The notes under the pieces: model-generated
Seen by the model: the letters and a program-made list of their open reading frames with translations, nothing else
Told to the model about the DNA's origin: nothing
Database searches by the model: none
In this document: positions 35,910 through 46,800 of the stretch, piece after piece
Position numbering within the stretch: the stretch's first letter is position 1
Layout: each line of letters opens with the position of its first letter
Origin: Macrophomina tecta
Taxonomy: Eukaryota > Ascomycota > Dothideomycetes > Botryosphaeriales > Botryosphaeriaceae
DNA length: 64,000 nt
Assembly: GCA_024180945.1 (NCBI GenBank)
Contig: JAKSGN010000003.1
Coordinates: 1,612,001 to 1,676,000 of the forward strand
Reading direction: 5' to 3'
Program-made: the position numbers and the translations under genes

Positions 35910-36401
35910 TTACGCCTGCGACAGGCTGAACTTGACGTTGCCCGTCGTCGCGCCGCCGACGCAGGTGCTCTCGAAGGTGCCCGTCGGACAGGTCAGCTGC
36001 GCCGCCTTCACGCAGCGCTCCCACCGGCCCTTGGAGATGTTGATGGTCGCGCCCGAATCGGTCGCCGCGAGGTCGAAGCGCGAGCCGCCGTTCTCGCCGA
36101 CCGTGGAGGTGGGCGAGCCGCCGCACTTTTGGATCGACCCCGCGATGCCGCCGCAGATGGAGAGGATGGCGACGTTGGTTTCGTGAGTGTCGAGTTTGCT
36201 GGTCGCTGGCCGTTAGCGGGCATTCAGAGCGGATGTGTGAGCGCAGAGGCGATGTGCTTACGCTGATTCGTCGGTGCAGGTCGTCCCCGTCACTTCGCTG
36301 CCCGAGACTTGCTGGTTTGCGCGCGGCCAGAGGGGGAGGAAGGGGATGGCGAGGGCGGTGTTGGCGGTGAGGAGGATGGAAACGAGGTGCGTCAACTGCA
36401 T
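35910..36401 (-). CDS. Small secreted six-cysteine protein
   Basis: Exons 36401-36262 and 36198-35910 join across a 63-bp intron (GTAAGC...CGACCAG) to give 142 residues. A signal peptide is clear (MQLTHLVSILLTANTALA), followed by IPFLPLWPRA with a possible pro-region. The mature part has six Cys (TTCTDES, ILSICGG, QKCGG, ERCVKAA, LTCPTG, STCVGG), an even number suited to three disulfides, and one NIS glycosylation sequon. No known enzyme domain is visible. Size, secretion and Cys content put it in the class usually listed as candidate effectors or wall/matrix proteins; that is a category, not a function. It converges with RIM1, 339 bp between stop codons. Confidence 0.75.
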
Positions 36402-37988
36402 GGCTGCGGTGTGTGGTTTCTGACTCGGACACGATATGCGAAGAGTTCTGCTTCTGTCGGGTTTGGAAAGGTTTCGTTTTTCGCTTGTATGCCGGTCCTC
36501 GGCGGAGGGGTTTGGACGATTTGAAATGCTGGCTTGGAACTCTTTGCAGCGGGATGACAAGCTTCCTTATAATGTGACTCGGCACCGCTTCGCCGCATCC
36601 TGGCGCTTGATGCTGGCGGGCTCGTAAAGAGGCAAGTATAGGAGCACGGCATGAGCGTGCTCCACTGGCATTTGGGCGGAGGCGTTTGGAGCATCTTAGG
36701 AATGCGGGTTGCTGATTGGTGGGAGAGCGGTGGTGGAGGGCCGTCTTTACCGAGCGGCAATGCGAAGGCTGCCAAGGCGTATGGGAAGGACTGTCGATAT
36801 GGGCGATGCGCAGTTTTCCCGCTGTTTGGAAGCGGTTTTGTTGTTTGGGTGCGTGGGAAGTTGAGGCAGGGCGGGTTTGAGCGAGGCGTTGCGAGACGTC
36901 GCGTGGTGAGTGGCCGCAGCATGCGACGTCCTGTGTCTCGGCGTCACTGCTGAAGTTGAACCTCCACATTCGGAAAAAAAAAAAAAAAAAAAAAAGAGTG
37001 CATTCTTTGCGTGCATTCGTCTCTCTTCCTGAGAACAAGTCACGAATACCGCTAATATACAGCATACGTTGGAAGCAATGCAACAATTGATCTCAGAGCT
37101 GGTGGCTAAAAACCAGCCGCGTTGCAAGGTGAACAAGCGCGCCTACATAACAATGCGCAACAAACTAAGCGGCATACAAAAGCCTGTAATCTTTGAGGGC
37201 TTCATTTTTCCCTGTCCCTGGACAGATTCGAAGGACCAACCTGTGAGAAGTCTCCATTTTCCAGCGTTTCCCAATCTGGCGCAGCCACGTTATGACGAAT
37301 AAACAGTGTGACTTAGGCAGTGTCCTGTAGTACGCTCCCTTTTTCTGTTTGAGCTGCATGAGCTTGCTTATTTTCGTCCATTGTATCCGCACGCTCAGCT
37401 CCTGGGCTCTCTCGTGTCGACAGGCTCGTCGTGCCATGCCAAAAGGCAAAGGCGAGATTCTTGACGCTCTGGAGGATTGTTAATAGAGCGAAATCAGGGA
37501 GCTGTTCAGGTTCCCCTTCAGCACAGGGCTCCTCGAGGGGACAAAGAAGACTATACCAGATTCTCTTCCGTCTCTAGTTGAGTGCGGCTGCTACTGGAAA
37601 ACATGAGGCTCGTGCTCGTCCAGGTATCTTTATTTTCTGTGGCGATTCTGCTCTCTTTGCGAAATTTCTGACGCTTTGCGGTGAGAAGCTTGGTGGAGGC
37701 GGGCGGGACCCAACGTTGTACGGCGGGATCTCTTTGTCTGCTCACCCAGAAAGCCTCAAGGGGGACTGTGAGTAACATGCACCTTTGTGATCAAGAGCCA
37801 TGGAACACGTATCTGGGGGCGAATCCCTTGTGCGTGGTTCCTTTGTCGGTATAGCCAGCAGTTCCCATCTCTGCGGACCTCCCCTTCCGCCTTCATTCAT
37901 GACCACCGCAATTAGAGGAGCCATTTCCTGAGTATCGTGAACGCTTATTCGGACACTGTTCCTCATTACGCTTAATTTAGACAGCGGA
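36402..37988. other. Intergenic region with a 22-nt A run
   Basis: No supported gene. A run of 22 A residues lies at 36974-36995. A short ATG-led frame (MPKGKGEILDALEDC) occurs at 37437 but ends after 15 codons. The left part probably holds the promoter of the secreted six-Cys protein. Confidence 0.5.
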
Positions 37989-38636
37989 ATGCAAGGAGAT
38001 GATGGAGTTCAAGAAGATCAGGATATGTTGCAAGAGCCGGGACGTCGGGGCTCCGGGCTGCTAGACGAGATGGATAGATCAGATGGTGAAAAGTCAGACA
38101 CTTCACAAGAATCAGCCGAGGATTCAGGCTCTTGGATAGTACACAAATGTACAGTTCAGTACGATAGGGGGGAATGGGCGGCAAGAGTCAAAGCTGCTGC
38201 TGCTCAACCCCTGCCGGCAACCCGTCGGGAGCCTTCCGCTCCTCAAGCATCCGCTAACAAGGCCATTCAACTGCCAGAATTCTCGAAGAATCAGATACAA
38301 TGTCTTACAAAGCTGTTATCTAATATCGATAAGCCGTCAGCCAGGCCCAGGAAACCCACAGGATACCCTGGCGCAAAGCTCAGTCTGACGCCCATCGAGG
38401 AAATCTGTGAAGCGCCGACTCCGGACATCTCGACCTTGTCAGGCTCTTCTGAACATCGGTGTGGGTCTGCAATGGAAATTGATATTATGGAAGAGCAGCA
38501 TATCGAGGATACGGATTTCCAAGGTCAGCAAAGCGCAAATCCATCGCAGGAAGAAAAGACTTGTAGTGAGAATACCCTGGAATCTTCAGCCCAGCTCTGC
38601 GGCGGTGGACTTTTGTCGCGGGAGGGGCGTGGCTGA
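37989..38636 (+). CDS. Hypothetical acidic protein
   Basis: ORF of 215 codons from the ATG at 37989. The translation is hydrophilic and acidic at both ends (EDQDMLQE, DRSDGEKSDTSQESAEDSGS; MEIDIMEEQHIEDTDFQ) with a more structured middle (PEFSKNQIQCLTKLLSNIDK, GAKLSLTPIEEICEAPTPDI). There is no signal peptide or membrane span. I recognise no family. The frame upstream is open only to 37941, and a CAG acceptor-like site lies just before the ATG, so an upstream exon is possible. The end runs into the purine-rich tract, and the last residues (LCGGGLLSREGRG) may be read-through of an unrecognised 3' intron. Confidence 0.45.
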   Translation: MQGDDGVQEDQDMLQEPGRRGSGLLDEMDRSDGEKSDTSQESAEDSGSWIVHKCTVQYDRGEWAARVKAAAAQPLPATRREPSAPQASANKAIQLPEFSKNQIQCLTKLLSNIDKPSARPRKPTGYPGAKLSLTPIEEICEAPTPDISTLSGSSEHRCGSAMEIDIMEEQHIEDTDFQGQQSANPSQEEKTCSENTLESSAQLCGGGLLSREGRG

Positions 38637-39435
38637 GGATCGGAGACGGGAGTGTGGGGCGTGTAGGGGGAGAAGGAGGGAGACAGGACGAGAGGAAGGA
38701 GGAGGAGGAGGAGGGAGGTATTGGTGGTGCGTGGGGGGTTGGACGGAGGGTGGGGGGTTGTGGTTAGGAGCGTTCGTCGGCATGGGAAAAAGTGCGGGAG
38801 GCGGGAGGCGTGGAGGTGTGGAGAGTGGGGTGGAATGGTTCAGGAGGTGGTAGGGACGATATGGGAGTGGGTACGGGAGAGGTATGGGAGGGTTGGGGTG
38901 GAGGGTGGAACGAGGCGAGGGCCGGAAGGGATGTGAGGATGCTGTTCATGATGGGGAGAGCGGGGAAGAAGAGGAGGGAGAGGCGGGATAGTGAACGGGA
39001 TGAAGAATTGGTAGAGGAGAGACAGGAAGGGTAGGGAAGGACACTTTAGATGAGTAAAGACATGAGTAGAGGAGATCGAGGTTTCAGCTTGTGTATTATG
39101 GATTATGTAGATTCGGGAGTACGAAAAAGGGTGTAATAAGGCCCATATATAGATCCAATTGTTCAATGGATGTAACATATAAATCGACCAGCATGTACAG
39201 ATTTGACGCAGTCTCCAGGCGTAAGTATTGTCTATCTCTTTAACATTTACATCCACATGACTGCTCATCTTTATTCATGTCCTTTCGCAGAACTGAACAG
39301 AACTTCACAATAAAAGTTGCGCAAAGATCAGTGACTGGACAACAGTACACCCGTTATTATACGATATTTCGATACCTTGTGTGCGAATGTGCCCCCGTTC
39401 GAACATCAATAGTTGTCTCAACACGTGTATACGGA
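38637..39435. other. Purine-rich strand-asymmetric tract and 3' flanks
   Basis: From about 38637 to 39030 the plus strand is almost all A and G, with long G runs (for example around 38728-38760: six G, then GG, GGG and six G within about 30 bases). It lies between the stop codons of two convergent genes. The ORFs it produces are Gly/Arg- or Pro/Ser-rich artefacts. The right part is ordinary AT-rich 3' flank. Confidence 0.7.
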
Positions 39436-40509
39436 TTAATCCTTCACAACCGCTACACCCAAATCACCATCAGCAATTCCACCAAGAATCTCTTCCACAA
39501 CCTCTCCTCTCTCGTTCAACACCCATTCGAACGTCTGACTCCATGTCTCCCCGTTATTCTCAAACCAATCACCCAAACTCTTCACGAACAGCTCAACCTG
39601 GCCCTTCATAGGCGCATTCTCTTTCAACCACAAGATCTGCTCTGGATCGAGCTTCATCATATCCTCCACAACGTAGTAATGCGGAATATCGTCTCCCCAT
39701 CCCTCAGCACCAGGTTCATGCTGCGCCGTCGCAGTGTACTTCGAGTAATGTAGACGGTTGTCGTGAGCGCCGAGGTGGTGGTAGTAATTCGAGAGGACGT
39801 TCGGACTGGAGTGGAACGGCGAGTTGAACGGATTCGTCACGGGCGGGGGGTAGTTGAGGTGGATGTTGAAGAGCAGCTGGTTGGCGTCCTTCTCAGGGAA
39901 GCGCTTCTTGAACTTGCGGGCGATGGTGCCGTTGCTGGGGCAGATGTTGCTGTGTACGACCTCGCGTATGACAGCGTGCACATCGGCGATCTCGGCCAGC
40001 TCGAAGGTGCCCCAGTTGTGGAGGAGAGCTGCGCGCTCGAGGAGAATGGGCCGGCTCATGCGTGTCTCACGCGGGTGCTGGCGGTTGTAGAATGCGCGGT
40101 TGTACAGCCAGAGGCGGTACAAGGCGCGTCGCACGCGGTAGCGCTCAGAGGTCGTCAGCAGACGGCGGTCTTCGAAGTTGTATTTCCATTTTTTGAAGGG
40201 GTAGAGGTCGGCCCAGCGCTCGGCTATTCTTCCGACATGCACGATCTGCTTGAGAAGGGCGATGGAGAGGGGGACGGAGCGGATGACGTGGGCGGGTTGG
40301 CTGTTGTTGTGGGTGAGCAGCTGAGTGGCGTCGAGGAGCGGGCCGTATTGCTCCTCGGCGGCATGCTCGAGGATCGGGATCTTTCGCGAAGATAGGTATA
40401 TACGACGGAAGCGGTGACAGGTGGCGGAAAGAGCAAGGACGTCGTTCACGGAAGAGAGGTGGAAATAAATAGCGGCCACCAGCTCGGTCGCCACGAACTC
40501 GAACAACAT
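39436..40509 (-). CDS. F-box domain protein
   Basis: Single exon, 357 residues from the ATG at 40509. The N-terminal 45 residues form an F-box: LFEFVATELVAAIYFHLSS, then VNDVLALSATCHRFRRIYLS. F-box proteins bind Skp1 and bring substrates to SCF ubiquitin ligases. The remaining 300 residues have no recognised repeat (no WD40 or LRR) but contain ordered segments such as RVRRALYRLWLYNRAFYN, REVVHSNICPSNGTIARKF and GEGWGDD-like acidic parts, as in many fungal F-box-only proteins with a large helical C-terminal domain. An in-frame extension upstream of the chosen Met exists, but it lacks an ATG with conserved sequence after it. The gene is divergent from the 2EXR gene at 41066; a hairpin lies between them. 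Confidence 0.88.
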   Translation of the reverse strand: MLFEFVATELVAAIYFHLSSVNDVLALSATCHRFRRIYLSSRKIPILEHAAEEQYGPLLDATQLLTHNNSQPAHVIRSVPLSIALLKQIVHVGRIAERWADLYPFKKWKYNFEDRRLLTTSERYRVRRALYRLWLYNRAFYNRQHPRETRMSRPILLERAALLHNWGTFELAEIADVHAVIREVVHSNICPSNGTIARKFKKRFPEKDANQLLFNIHLNYPPPVTNPFNSPFHSSPNVLSNYYHHLGAHDNRLHYSKYTATAQHEPGAEGWGDDIPHYYVVEDMMKLDPEQILWLKENAPMKGQVELFVKSLGDWFENNGETWSQTFEWVLNERGEVVEEILGGIADGDLGVAVVKD

Positions 40510-40653
40510 GGTGAAGAGTGAAGGAAGGGACGGTTGAAGTTGGGATATGCAAGAAAGCTTTCGATACGTCTGACTCGGTCTTTGTCTCTGTCTCACTGTG
40601 CGGTAATTTGCTGGGGTGGTGCTGTGCAAGACTATGCGGAGGTGTGGCTGGAC

Positions 40654-40678
40654 ACTCGGTCACTCGCGATGACCGAGT
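40654..40678. promoter_or_regulatory. Perfect 9-bp inverted repeat in a divergent promoter
   Basis: ACTCGGTCA, seven-base loop CTCGCGA, then TGACCGAGT. It lies 145 bp upstream of the F-box start codon and about 390 bp upstream of the 2EXR start codon. It could be a site for a dimeric regulator or simply a hairpin; no known motif was matched. Confidence 0.4.
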
Positions 40679-41065
40679 CTCGGGGGAGGTCGAGGGAAAC
40701 TAAACGCGAAGGACCCCGACGTTGGGGCTATCAACGGAAAATGAAGTATCCCGAGCGGACTGGACCAGGACAACCGGCGCGCAGCCGGGCGTCGACGGGA
40801 ATATCATGATGCGGCGGAGTGGGTGTAGAAGGGAGCGGAGAAGACGCGATGATAAAGCGCGGTCGCGACAGCTCGCCGCGCCAAGCGTGCAATGACGACC
40901 TGATCTCCCTCCTTGGCCCAATCACCGGCATGTCACCTGCGACCCATTGGGCACCCCTCCCCCAGCTCCTTTACCACTCCGTGCCCGCCCCTCCCCCTTC
41001 TACTTACCATGCTGTGCCACCCTCCAAGTACCGACCGGCATCGTGGACCTTCGTGAACCCCCGCC

Positions 41066-41803
41066 ATGCATCCGCACACCACTTCGCCCTTCCTGCGGCT
41101 GCCCGCCGAGCTTCGAGTTCACATCTACGAGTACCTGCTCCCCACCACGACCCGTATTTCGTCAAAGCACGACAACGGACTCGTCTGGCTACGCGGCTGC
41201 ACTGCCCTCCTGGCCGTCAACCGCCAGATCTCCGAAGAATGCCTCCAGCTCCTGTATGGCCATAACACCTTCGTTATCGAGATCAGCTACAACCGGATCG
41301 ACTTTCGCCTGAGATGGCTGTTGCCCGCCAGTGGTCTATCCCCCAACACAGCCTTCTCCTTTCTCGATCACTTCTCTCAGCGCAATTTGCAGCGTATAAC
41401 GAAGTATCTTGTGCACGTGGAAATGGTCGACAGTTACACAGGCATGATCAAATATAATTGCGGTGGCCCCGGGCTACAGGCAGGGCTTAGGGAGCAGCTC
41501 CGGCGTTTGGTTGAGGTGCTGCGGTGTGTCGGTGAATTGCGAACGGTCGAGGTGCGCCTTGCGGACAAGCAGAAGAATCCTCGTATCACACAGGTTGTGC
41601 TCGAACCACTGCTCCTTCTCAGAGGGGTGCAAAAGGCCGTCCTAACCGGAGGCGTGACTCCGGACTATGCAGACTATCTGCAGCAGAAGATGGTCGAACG
41701 CGGGGAAAGACCGGTACTGTCACACCAGCCACGCATCCCATTCATGCCCCAACAACGTCGCTCGGCGCCGCCTTTACTTGAGAAAATACTGCTAGCCAGT
41801 TGA
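41066..41803 (+). CDS. 2EXR/F-box-like domain protein
   Basis: Single exon, 245 residues. The N-terminus has PFLRLPAELRVHIYEYLL, the LP-x-E-x-R-x-x-I(Y) landmark of this large fungal family, followed by LLAVNRQISEECLQLLYGHN, its second landmark. The rest is helical with Leu repeats (LREQLRRLVEVLRCVGELR, LEPLLLLRGVQ) and a basic tail. Such proteins are abundant in Pezizomycotina and mostly uncharacterised; some models treat the first motif as a degenerate F-box. Start context CCGCCATGC is good. The gene ends only 83 bp from the BRX1 stop codon on the opposite strand, so their 3' UTRs probably overlap. Confidence 0.85.
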   Translation: MHPHTTSPFLRLPAELRVHIYEYLLPTTTRISSKHDNGLVWLRGCTALLAVNRQISEECLQLLYGHNTFVIEISYNRIDFRLRWLLPASGLSPNTAFSFLDHFSQRNLQRITKYLVHVEMVDSYTGMIKYNCGGPGLQAGLREQLRRLVEVLRCVGELRTVEVRLADKQKNPRITQVVLEPLLLLRGVQKAVLTGGVTPDYADYLQQKMVERGERPVLSHQPRIPFMPQQRRSAPPLLEKILLAS

Positions 41804-41886
41804 TCCTTTTTCCGTGGATATCTGTATCCATCCTCAATGCTCCAAACGCCAAACAAAATGCGATTTCCCCAACCACGCGAAGACAA

Positions 41887-42932
41887 TCATGCAAACAACG
41901 TCCTGTCGTCCAGCGGGTCCGCCTCTTTCTTGCGCCCGCCGTGGCTGGCAAGGCCGAGATCACCGCGCTTAACCTTCCGATCCAGCTTGGTCTCCGCCCT
42001 GAAGTTATGCTTGGCCGCTTTGGCGAGCCGCAGCTCACTCCTGACCTGGTTGGGCGACACGAACTCCTTGTTCTCGTAAATGATTGGGCCTCCAAAACTA
42101 GACTCCTGGATGATGATGGGCGTCATGACGAAGCGGGGGCCGATCTCGACCAGGGCGATGTTGGTCTCTCCTTTACCCTTCTTGGGCGTCTCATCCACAT
42201 CCATGTCGCCGTCCTCGCCCGACTTTTTCTTTGAAGCCTCGGTCTCATTGATCTGATAGCACCTAATCCAGATCTTGCCGTCGGCGATGGTAAAGGACAT
42301 GATGTGGTCGACGAAAGGTTTGGTTTTGCGAGCGCCCTTGGGAACACTAAATGTGTGGAGCAGAAGCTCCTTGATGACGCGGAAATGCGCCTGCTTGTCG
42401 AAGTTCGCGTCAAAGGACAGAATTGGGCGCGAGCCCTTCAGGCAGTTGCCGGTGAAGTTCAGCTCATCCATGGTATGTACTGCAGAGCCGGTTAGCATAG
42501 AAGCCATGATCGGAGTCCCAATTGAGCATCATACAGTTCTGCAAGTGGAACTTGACCGTCGGGCCGTTCGGCGGCTTGCTCAGCCATGCGTAGAGATCCT
42601 TGCCCTTGCGGGCCTCGAAGAAAAAGATGTTGTTGCAGTTGTAGAGTTCGGCAATCTCGTTCAGCTGGTACAGCTTGGTCTTGGTGTCGAGCTTGGCATC
42701 TTTGCGGCTGTGAGGAATGAGAGAGTGCAGGTCGTTCATGAGGTGGCGGTGCCTGGGAAAAGTCAGAAGTTGTTGCGAGCGCAGGCAGCGGGAGCGCTGC
42801 GGGCGGAGGTGCGTACCGGAAGGTGACGCCGCGCGAGCTCAGGATGAGGACCTTGTTCCTGATTTTCTGCTTGCCGCCGGCCTCGTCATCCTTGGCGGCA
42901 GCCTTCGCAATCGACTTGTACACGGCGGCCAT
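41887..42932 (-). CDS. BRX1: Ribosome biogenesis protein BRX1 (Brix domain)
   Basis: Exons 42932-42817, 42752-42535 and 42479-41887 (introns 64 and 55 bp) give 308 residues. The Brix domain occupies most of the chain: KIRNKVLILSSRGVTFRHRH, LMNDLHSLIPHSRKDAKLD, FFEARKGKDLYAWL, VKFHLQNLHTMDELNFTGNC, LKGSRPILSFD, QEFVSPNQ-like segments and a basic C-terminus (RAETKLDRKVKRG). The junctions restore VTFRHRH and LQNLHTMDEL exactly as in the family. Brx1 works in the nucleolus in early assembly of the 60S subunit together with Ebp2. The middle acidic insert (KKKSGEDGDMDVDETPKKGK) is a variable loop. Divergent from INO80, 889 bp between start codons. Confidence 0.96.
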
Positions 42933-43821
42933 GGCGAAGCGGTGGTATCTGGAGACGATGCTGGCGAGCGCCGCGCCAAAAATTCCGTCTCGCAGCCGGG
43001 TCAAGCTCGGCACAAGCGCTAGCGTGGATCCGGGCAGCGGGACGGGGCAGGCGCGCAACAATGCCGCCTCTGCAGACCCAGATCGCCCAGGCCCTTCGGC
43101 CGCCAGACTGAAGAGGCGCGCGTTCAGCTTCGGGCTGCGCGCACGACAGGCGTGCTGTAAGACTGCGTGGCGCCGTTTGGGATCGGCGCCGCACCACCGC
43201 GGCCGCCATTGGCCCGCCAGCGGCGTCCGGCTGCAGCGCGTGTGCCGTTCCTGAGGGTGCGTTCTTAGCCGCACGGAGGTTGACGTGCAAGAGTTACCAC
43301 CCACACCAGAGAGCGTGCAGCAGCCACAGGCCTCACGGGCATGACCTGCGGCCAGACGTGCTGGCCCTCCGCCTGCCCATCCATCACCCCATCCCTTCCT
43401 TTGCCTTCCTGCCCATCCCCACTCGCCGTGACCGCTGCGTGCACTCTTCTCCATCCGCCCCGGCCCTTGCCCGCGCATCTCCAACTGATCGCTACCCGCC
43501 GCCCACGGGGTCTTTGTATGCGAGCGTCACCGTTGCTGCACTAGGCGCGCCTTAGCTGCGCTGCAGAACCCGTCAGGCCGCGAGCTCTCGACGCCCACGC
43601 CTGCGCAGTCGCCATCGCAGCCCGCCGCTCCACCACCACCATCGTCCGCGCTGCATCGCCGTCGTCTGCCGCGCCGCGCAGCGCTCCGCCGCGACTTCGC
43701 GTCCCCAGCTCCCACGCCGCCCGCGCCGCCCGTGCCCGCTGCCAGCTCGCGTTCCTGGATGGCCCCCAGCCTCGACGCTGCTGCACTACACGCGTGACGA
43801 GAGTGAGCATCGCGAGCCGCC
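42933..43821. promoter_or_regulatory. Shared upstream region of BRX1 and INO80
   Basis: 889 bp between two divergent start codons. It is GC-rich and open in several frames, which generates long spurious ORFs. No TATA box stands out; pyrimidine-rich stretches (about 43370-43500) precede INO80, as in many fungal promoters. Confidence 0.5.
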
Positions 43822-46800
43822 ATGCTGCCCGTGACGATGCAGAGGCTAGGTGATGGCGAGGAGCAGGGCAAACGAGACACGATGCCAGGGGACCACCAAA
43901 CCGCCTACGCCGCGCATTCACCAACGCAAACGCCGTTCCCGCCCGAGCGAGCGCGCTCGTCCAACCCGTCGACTCCTGCGCCCTTGCCTGGCCATCCGTC
44001 CTACGCCCAGCCGGCCTCGCCATCAGCATTGCCTCCCATCGCGTCCGCGCTGTACCCGCGAGACCCGCCCTCGACCTCCAAATACTACGATCCAACGTCA
44101 GATCAAGCCCCGCCGGCTGCAGCAAGGCCTGATCCGCGTTACAACGGCCATTATCCCGCCCAGGTATGCCATTGCACATCCATCCATGACGCGGGCGCCC
44201 AGCTCGAACAAATGCATTTGTCGCTAACAGAGTTGGATGCCAGGCTCGAGAGCCGTACAGCTACGCCGACTCACGACCAGCCGGCGGCCCATATCGGTCA
44301 CCTGTAGCTGCGTCCTTCCCTCCACCGCTGGCCCACCCGCCACCTCAATCCTCGCACCCTGCCTATCAGGTCGACCGCCCTCCGCACTCTCCATCCTCGC
44401 CGAAGCTCTACCACGACCACAACCGGAGCATAATGTCGGGGCCGCCTGTTGCCACGCCTAGGCGGCCGTCTGCAGAGGTATTGAGCCACATTTCGCGATG
44501 CTTCGATGCATCTTACTGACCTTGGTAGACTCCTGCTCGTGCCGATCCCATGTCGTTATCGAGCATCATGTCCGGGTCAGACCCAGCCCCGGCCCCAGCA
44601 ACTTCGTCCTATCCGACCTCAACACCTCAACCGCCTAGGTCTTATTCGGGCATCAAAACCGAACATGTCGCTCCTTTCCAGGCCCCGGTTGATGCAAGGT
44701 CGCATTCGGTCAATCACAGCCCTGAGCGCGCTATTGTAAACGGCACATCCGAACCTCTTCGGCCCATTGCCGGCAACATTAACGAGGATATTGATCCGAA
44801 AGCTGTGGACGCTGAGTATGCCAAGATCGAGCATATGGATCTGAGTGATCATGAGAATCCCGCCTTGGAGGCCGCGCAACTCGACGATTGGAAACTGCGT
44901 CGCAAGAGGAGGTTCATGGAAGTCGAGGCGAAAGAGATTGCGATGCGCAAGGTCAGTTCTACACGTCGGATCCTCCCAAACAGTAAGCTGACATTACTTT
45001 TAGCGTCGACGAACCGCACACGTAAAGAGACTGCAAGACTCATTTGCAACCCACGCCGCAAGCGCCAAAATCCACTACTTTGCACAACATGAGGGTGAGG
45101 CCTGGCAAGAAGTGCAGGCTCGCGAGATTGCAGATGAGAAGGAGCGGAAAAAGGACATGCAGCGGAAGCGGAGGCGCGAGAAGACTCTCCAGAACGAGTT
45201 CCAGAAGCGTGACGAGGCTTTGGAGAAGGCTCAAAACGCTACAGACGAAGAAGAGGCCAGGAAGTGGAGGCATGAGGCGGAGAAGGCGGAGCTCAAGGCT
45301 AAGAACACCAACCGCTTGCTGCAGGGAGGTACTCCGAATGCCGATATTCGCGAGGTAACTCCCCATGCGCCCAACCTGGAAGGTGGTACCATGACCACGT
45401 TTCAAATGTCCGAGGAAACGCCCAAGGATGGAAGAAAGGCGAAAGGTAGATCTGGCGCTCGCCCCAGGAAGAGCAAGGAGCAGAAGCAGGCAGAGAAAGA
45501 TGCGGCCGCTGCCGCACAGCTTGCACTGGATCGTGGCGACGAACTTCCTACTATAGCTCCCAAGGAAGAATTGCGTCTGGAAGCTTTGAAGGGAGATCGC
45601 AGCTTCACCGAGGAGTCAAGCCCGCCGGCCAGTATTCCTACCATCTTTGCTCCCTACGAATCCAAGGAATATCACAAGCTGTACGACACTATCTGGAAGG
45701 ATCTCGCTCGCAAGGATGTTCCCAAGGTTTGTCGTATTAAGGATAACTCTTTAGCCACCAAACAGTCCAATTTGCGGAAGACCGCCCAACTCGCCTCCAA
45801 GGAAGCACGCAGGTGGCAGTTACGGACTAACAAGAGCATGAAAGATGTCCAGGCCCGTGCTAAGAGGAGTATGAGGGAGATGCTGTCGTTCTGGAAGAGG
45901 AATGAAAGGGATGAGCGTGATCAGAGAAAGATGGCCGAAAGACAGGAGCTGGAGAATGCCAAGAAGGCTGAGGCAGAACGTGAAGCCAACAGGCAGAAGA
46001 GGAAGTTGAACTTCTTGATCTCACAGACTGAGCTGTACTCTCATTTCATCGGCAAGAAAGTCAAGACCGATGAAGTTGAGCGGTCCACCGACGACGTCGA
46101 CGTCTCGAAAGAGACCGTCAAGCCCGGAGAATCGGATGCTCACACAGTCAATCTCCCAGAGAGCAACACGAATGTTGCCACCAAGGTCACAAATTTCGAC
46201 CAGCTGGATTTCGATGCCGAGGACGAAACAGCACTGCACGAAGCAGCCATGGCGAATGCTCAAAATGCCGTGAAAGAAGCTCAAGATCGTGCCAGAGCGT
46301 TCAATCAAGGCACCGAGAACGCTCAATCCCAATTCGACGACAACGAGGAGATGAATTTCCAGAATCCCACTAGTTTACAGAGCATGGATATCGCGCAACC
46401 CAAAATGCTGTCTTGTCAGCTGAAGGAATACCAATTGAAGGGTCTCAACTGGCTGGTCAACCTTTACGAACAAGGCATCAACGGTATTCTGGCGGACGAG
46501 ATGGGTCTGGGAAAGACAGTGCAGTCCATTTCTGTCATGGCCTACTTGGCTGAGGTCCACAACATCTGGGGACCGTTTCTGGTCATCGCGCCCGCGTCCA
46601 CTTTGCACAACTGGCAGCAAGAAATCACCAAGTTCGTGCCGGATCTCAAGACATTACCCTACTGGGGCAATGCCAAGGATCGTAAAGTCTTGCGTAAGTT
46701 CTGGGACCGCAAGCATATCACCTATAGGAAGGAGTCACCTTTCCACGTTCTTGTCACGTCCTATCAGTTGGTCGTCCAGGATGCCCAGTACTTCCAGAAG

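Noticed and set aside
35887..37086. 399-codon minus-strand ORF
   Set aside because: It crosses a poly-A tract, the promoter and the intron of the six-Cys secreted protein in a different frame; composition is Arg/His/Pro-rich with no motif, while the spliced alternative has a signal peptide and clean junctions.
42492..43484. 330-codon minus-strand ORF overlapping BRX1
   Set aside because: It includes real BRX1 exon-1 residues by accident, but reads through both introns and the promoter; the spliced Brix protein explains the conserved sequence.
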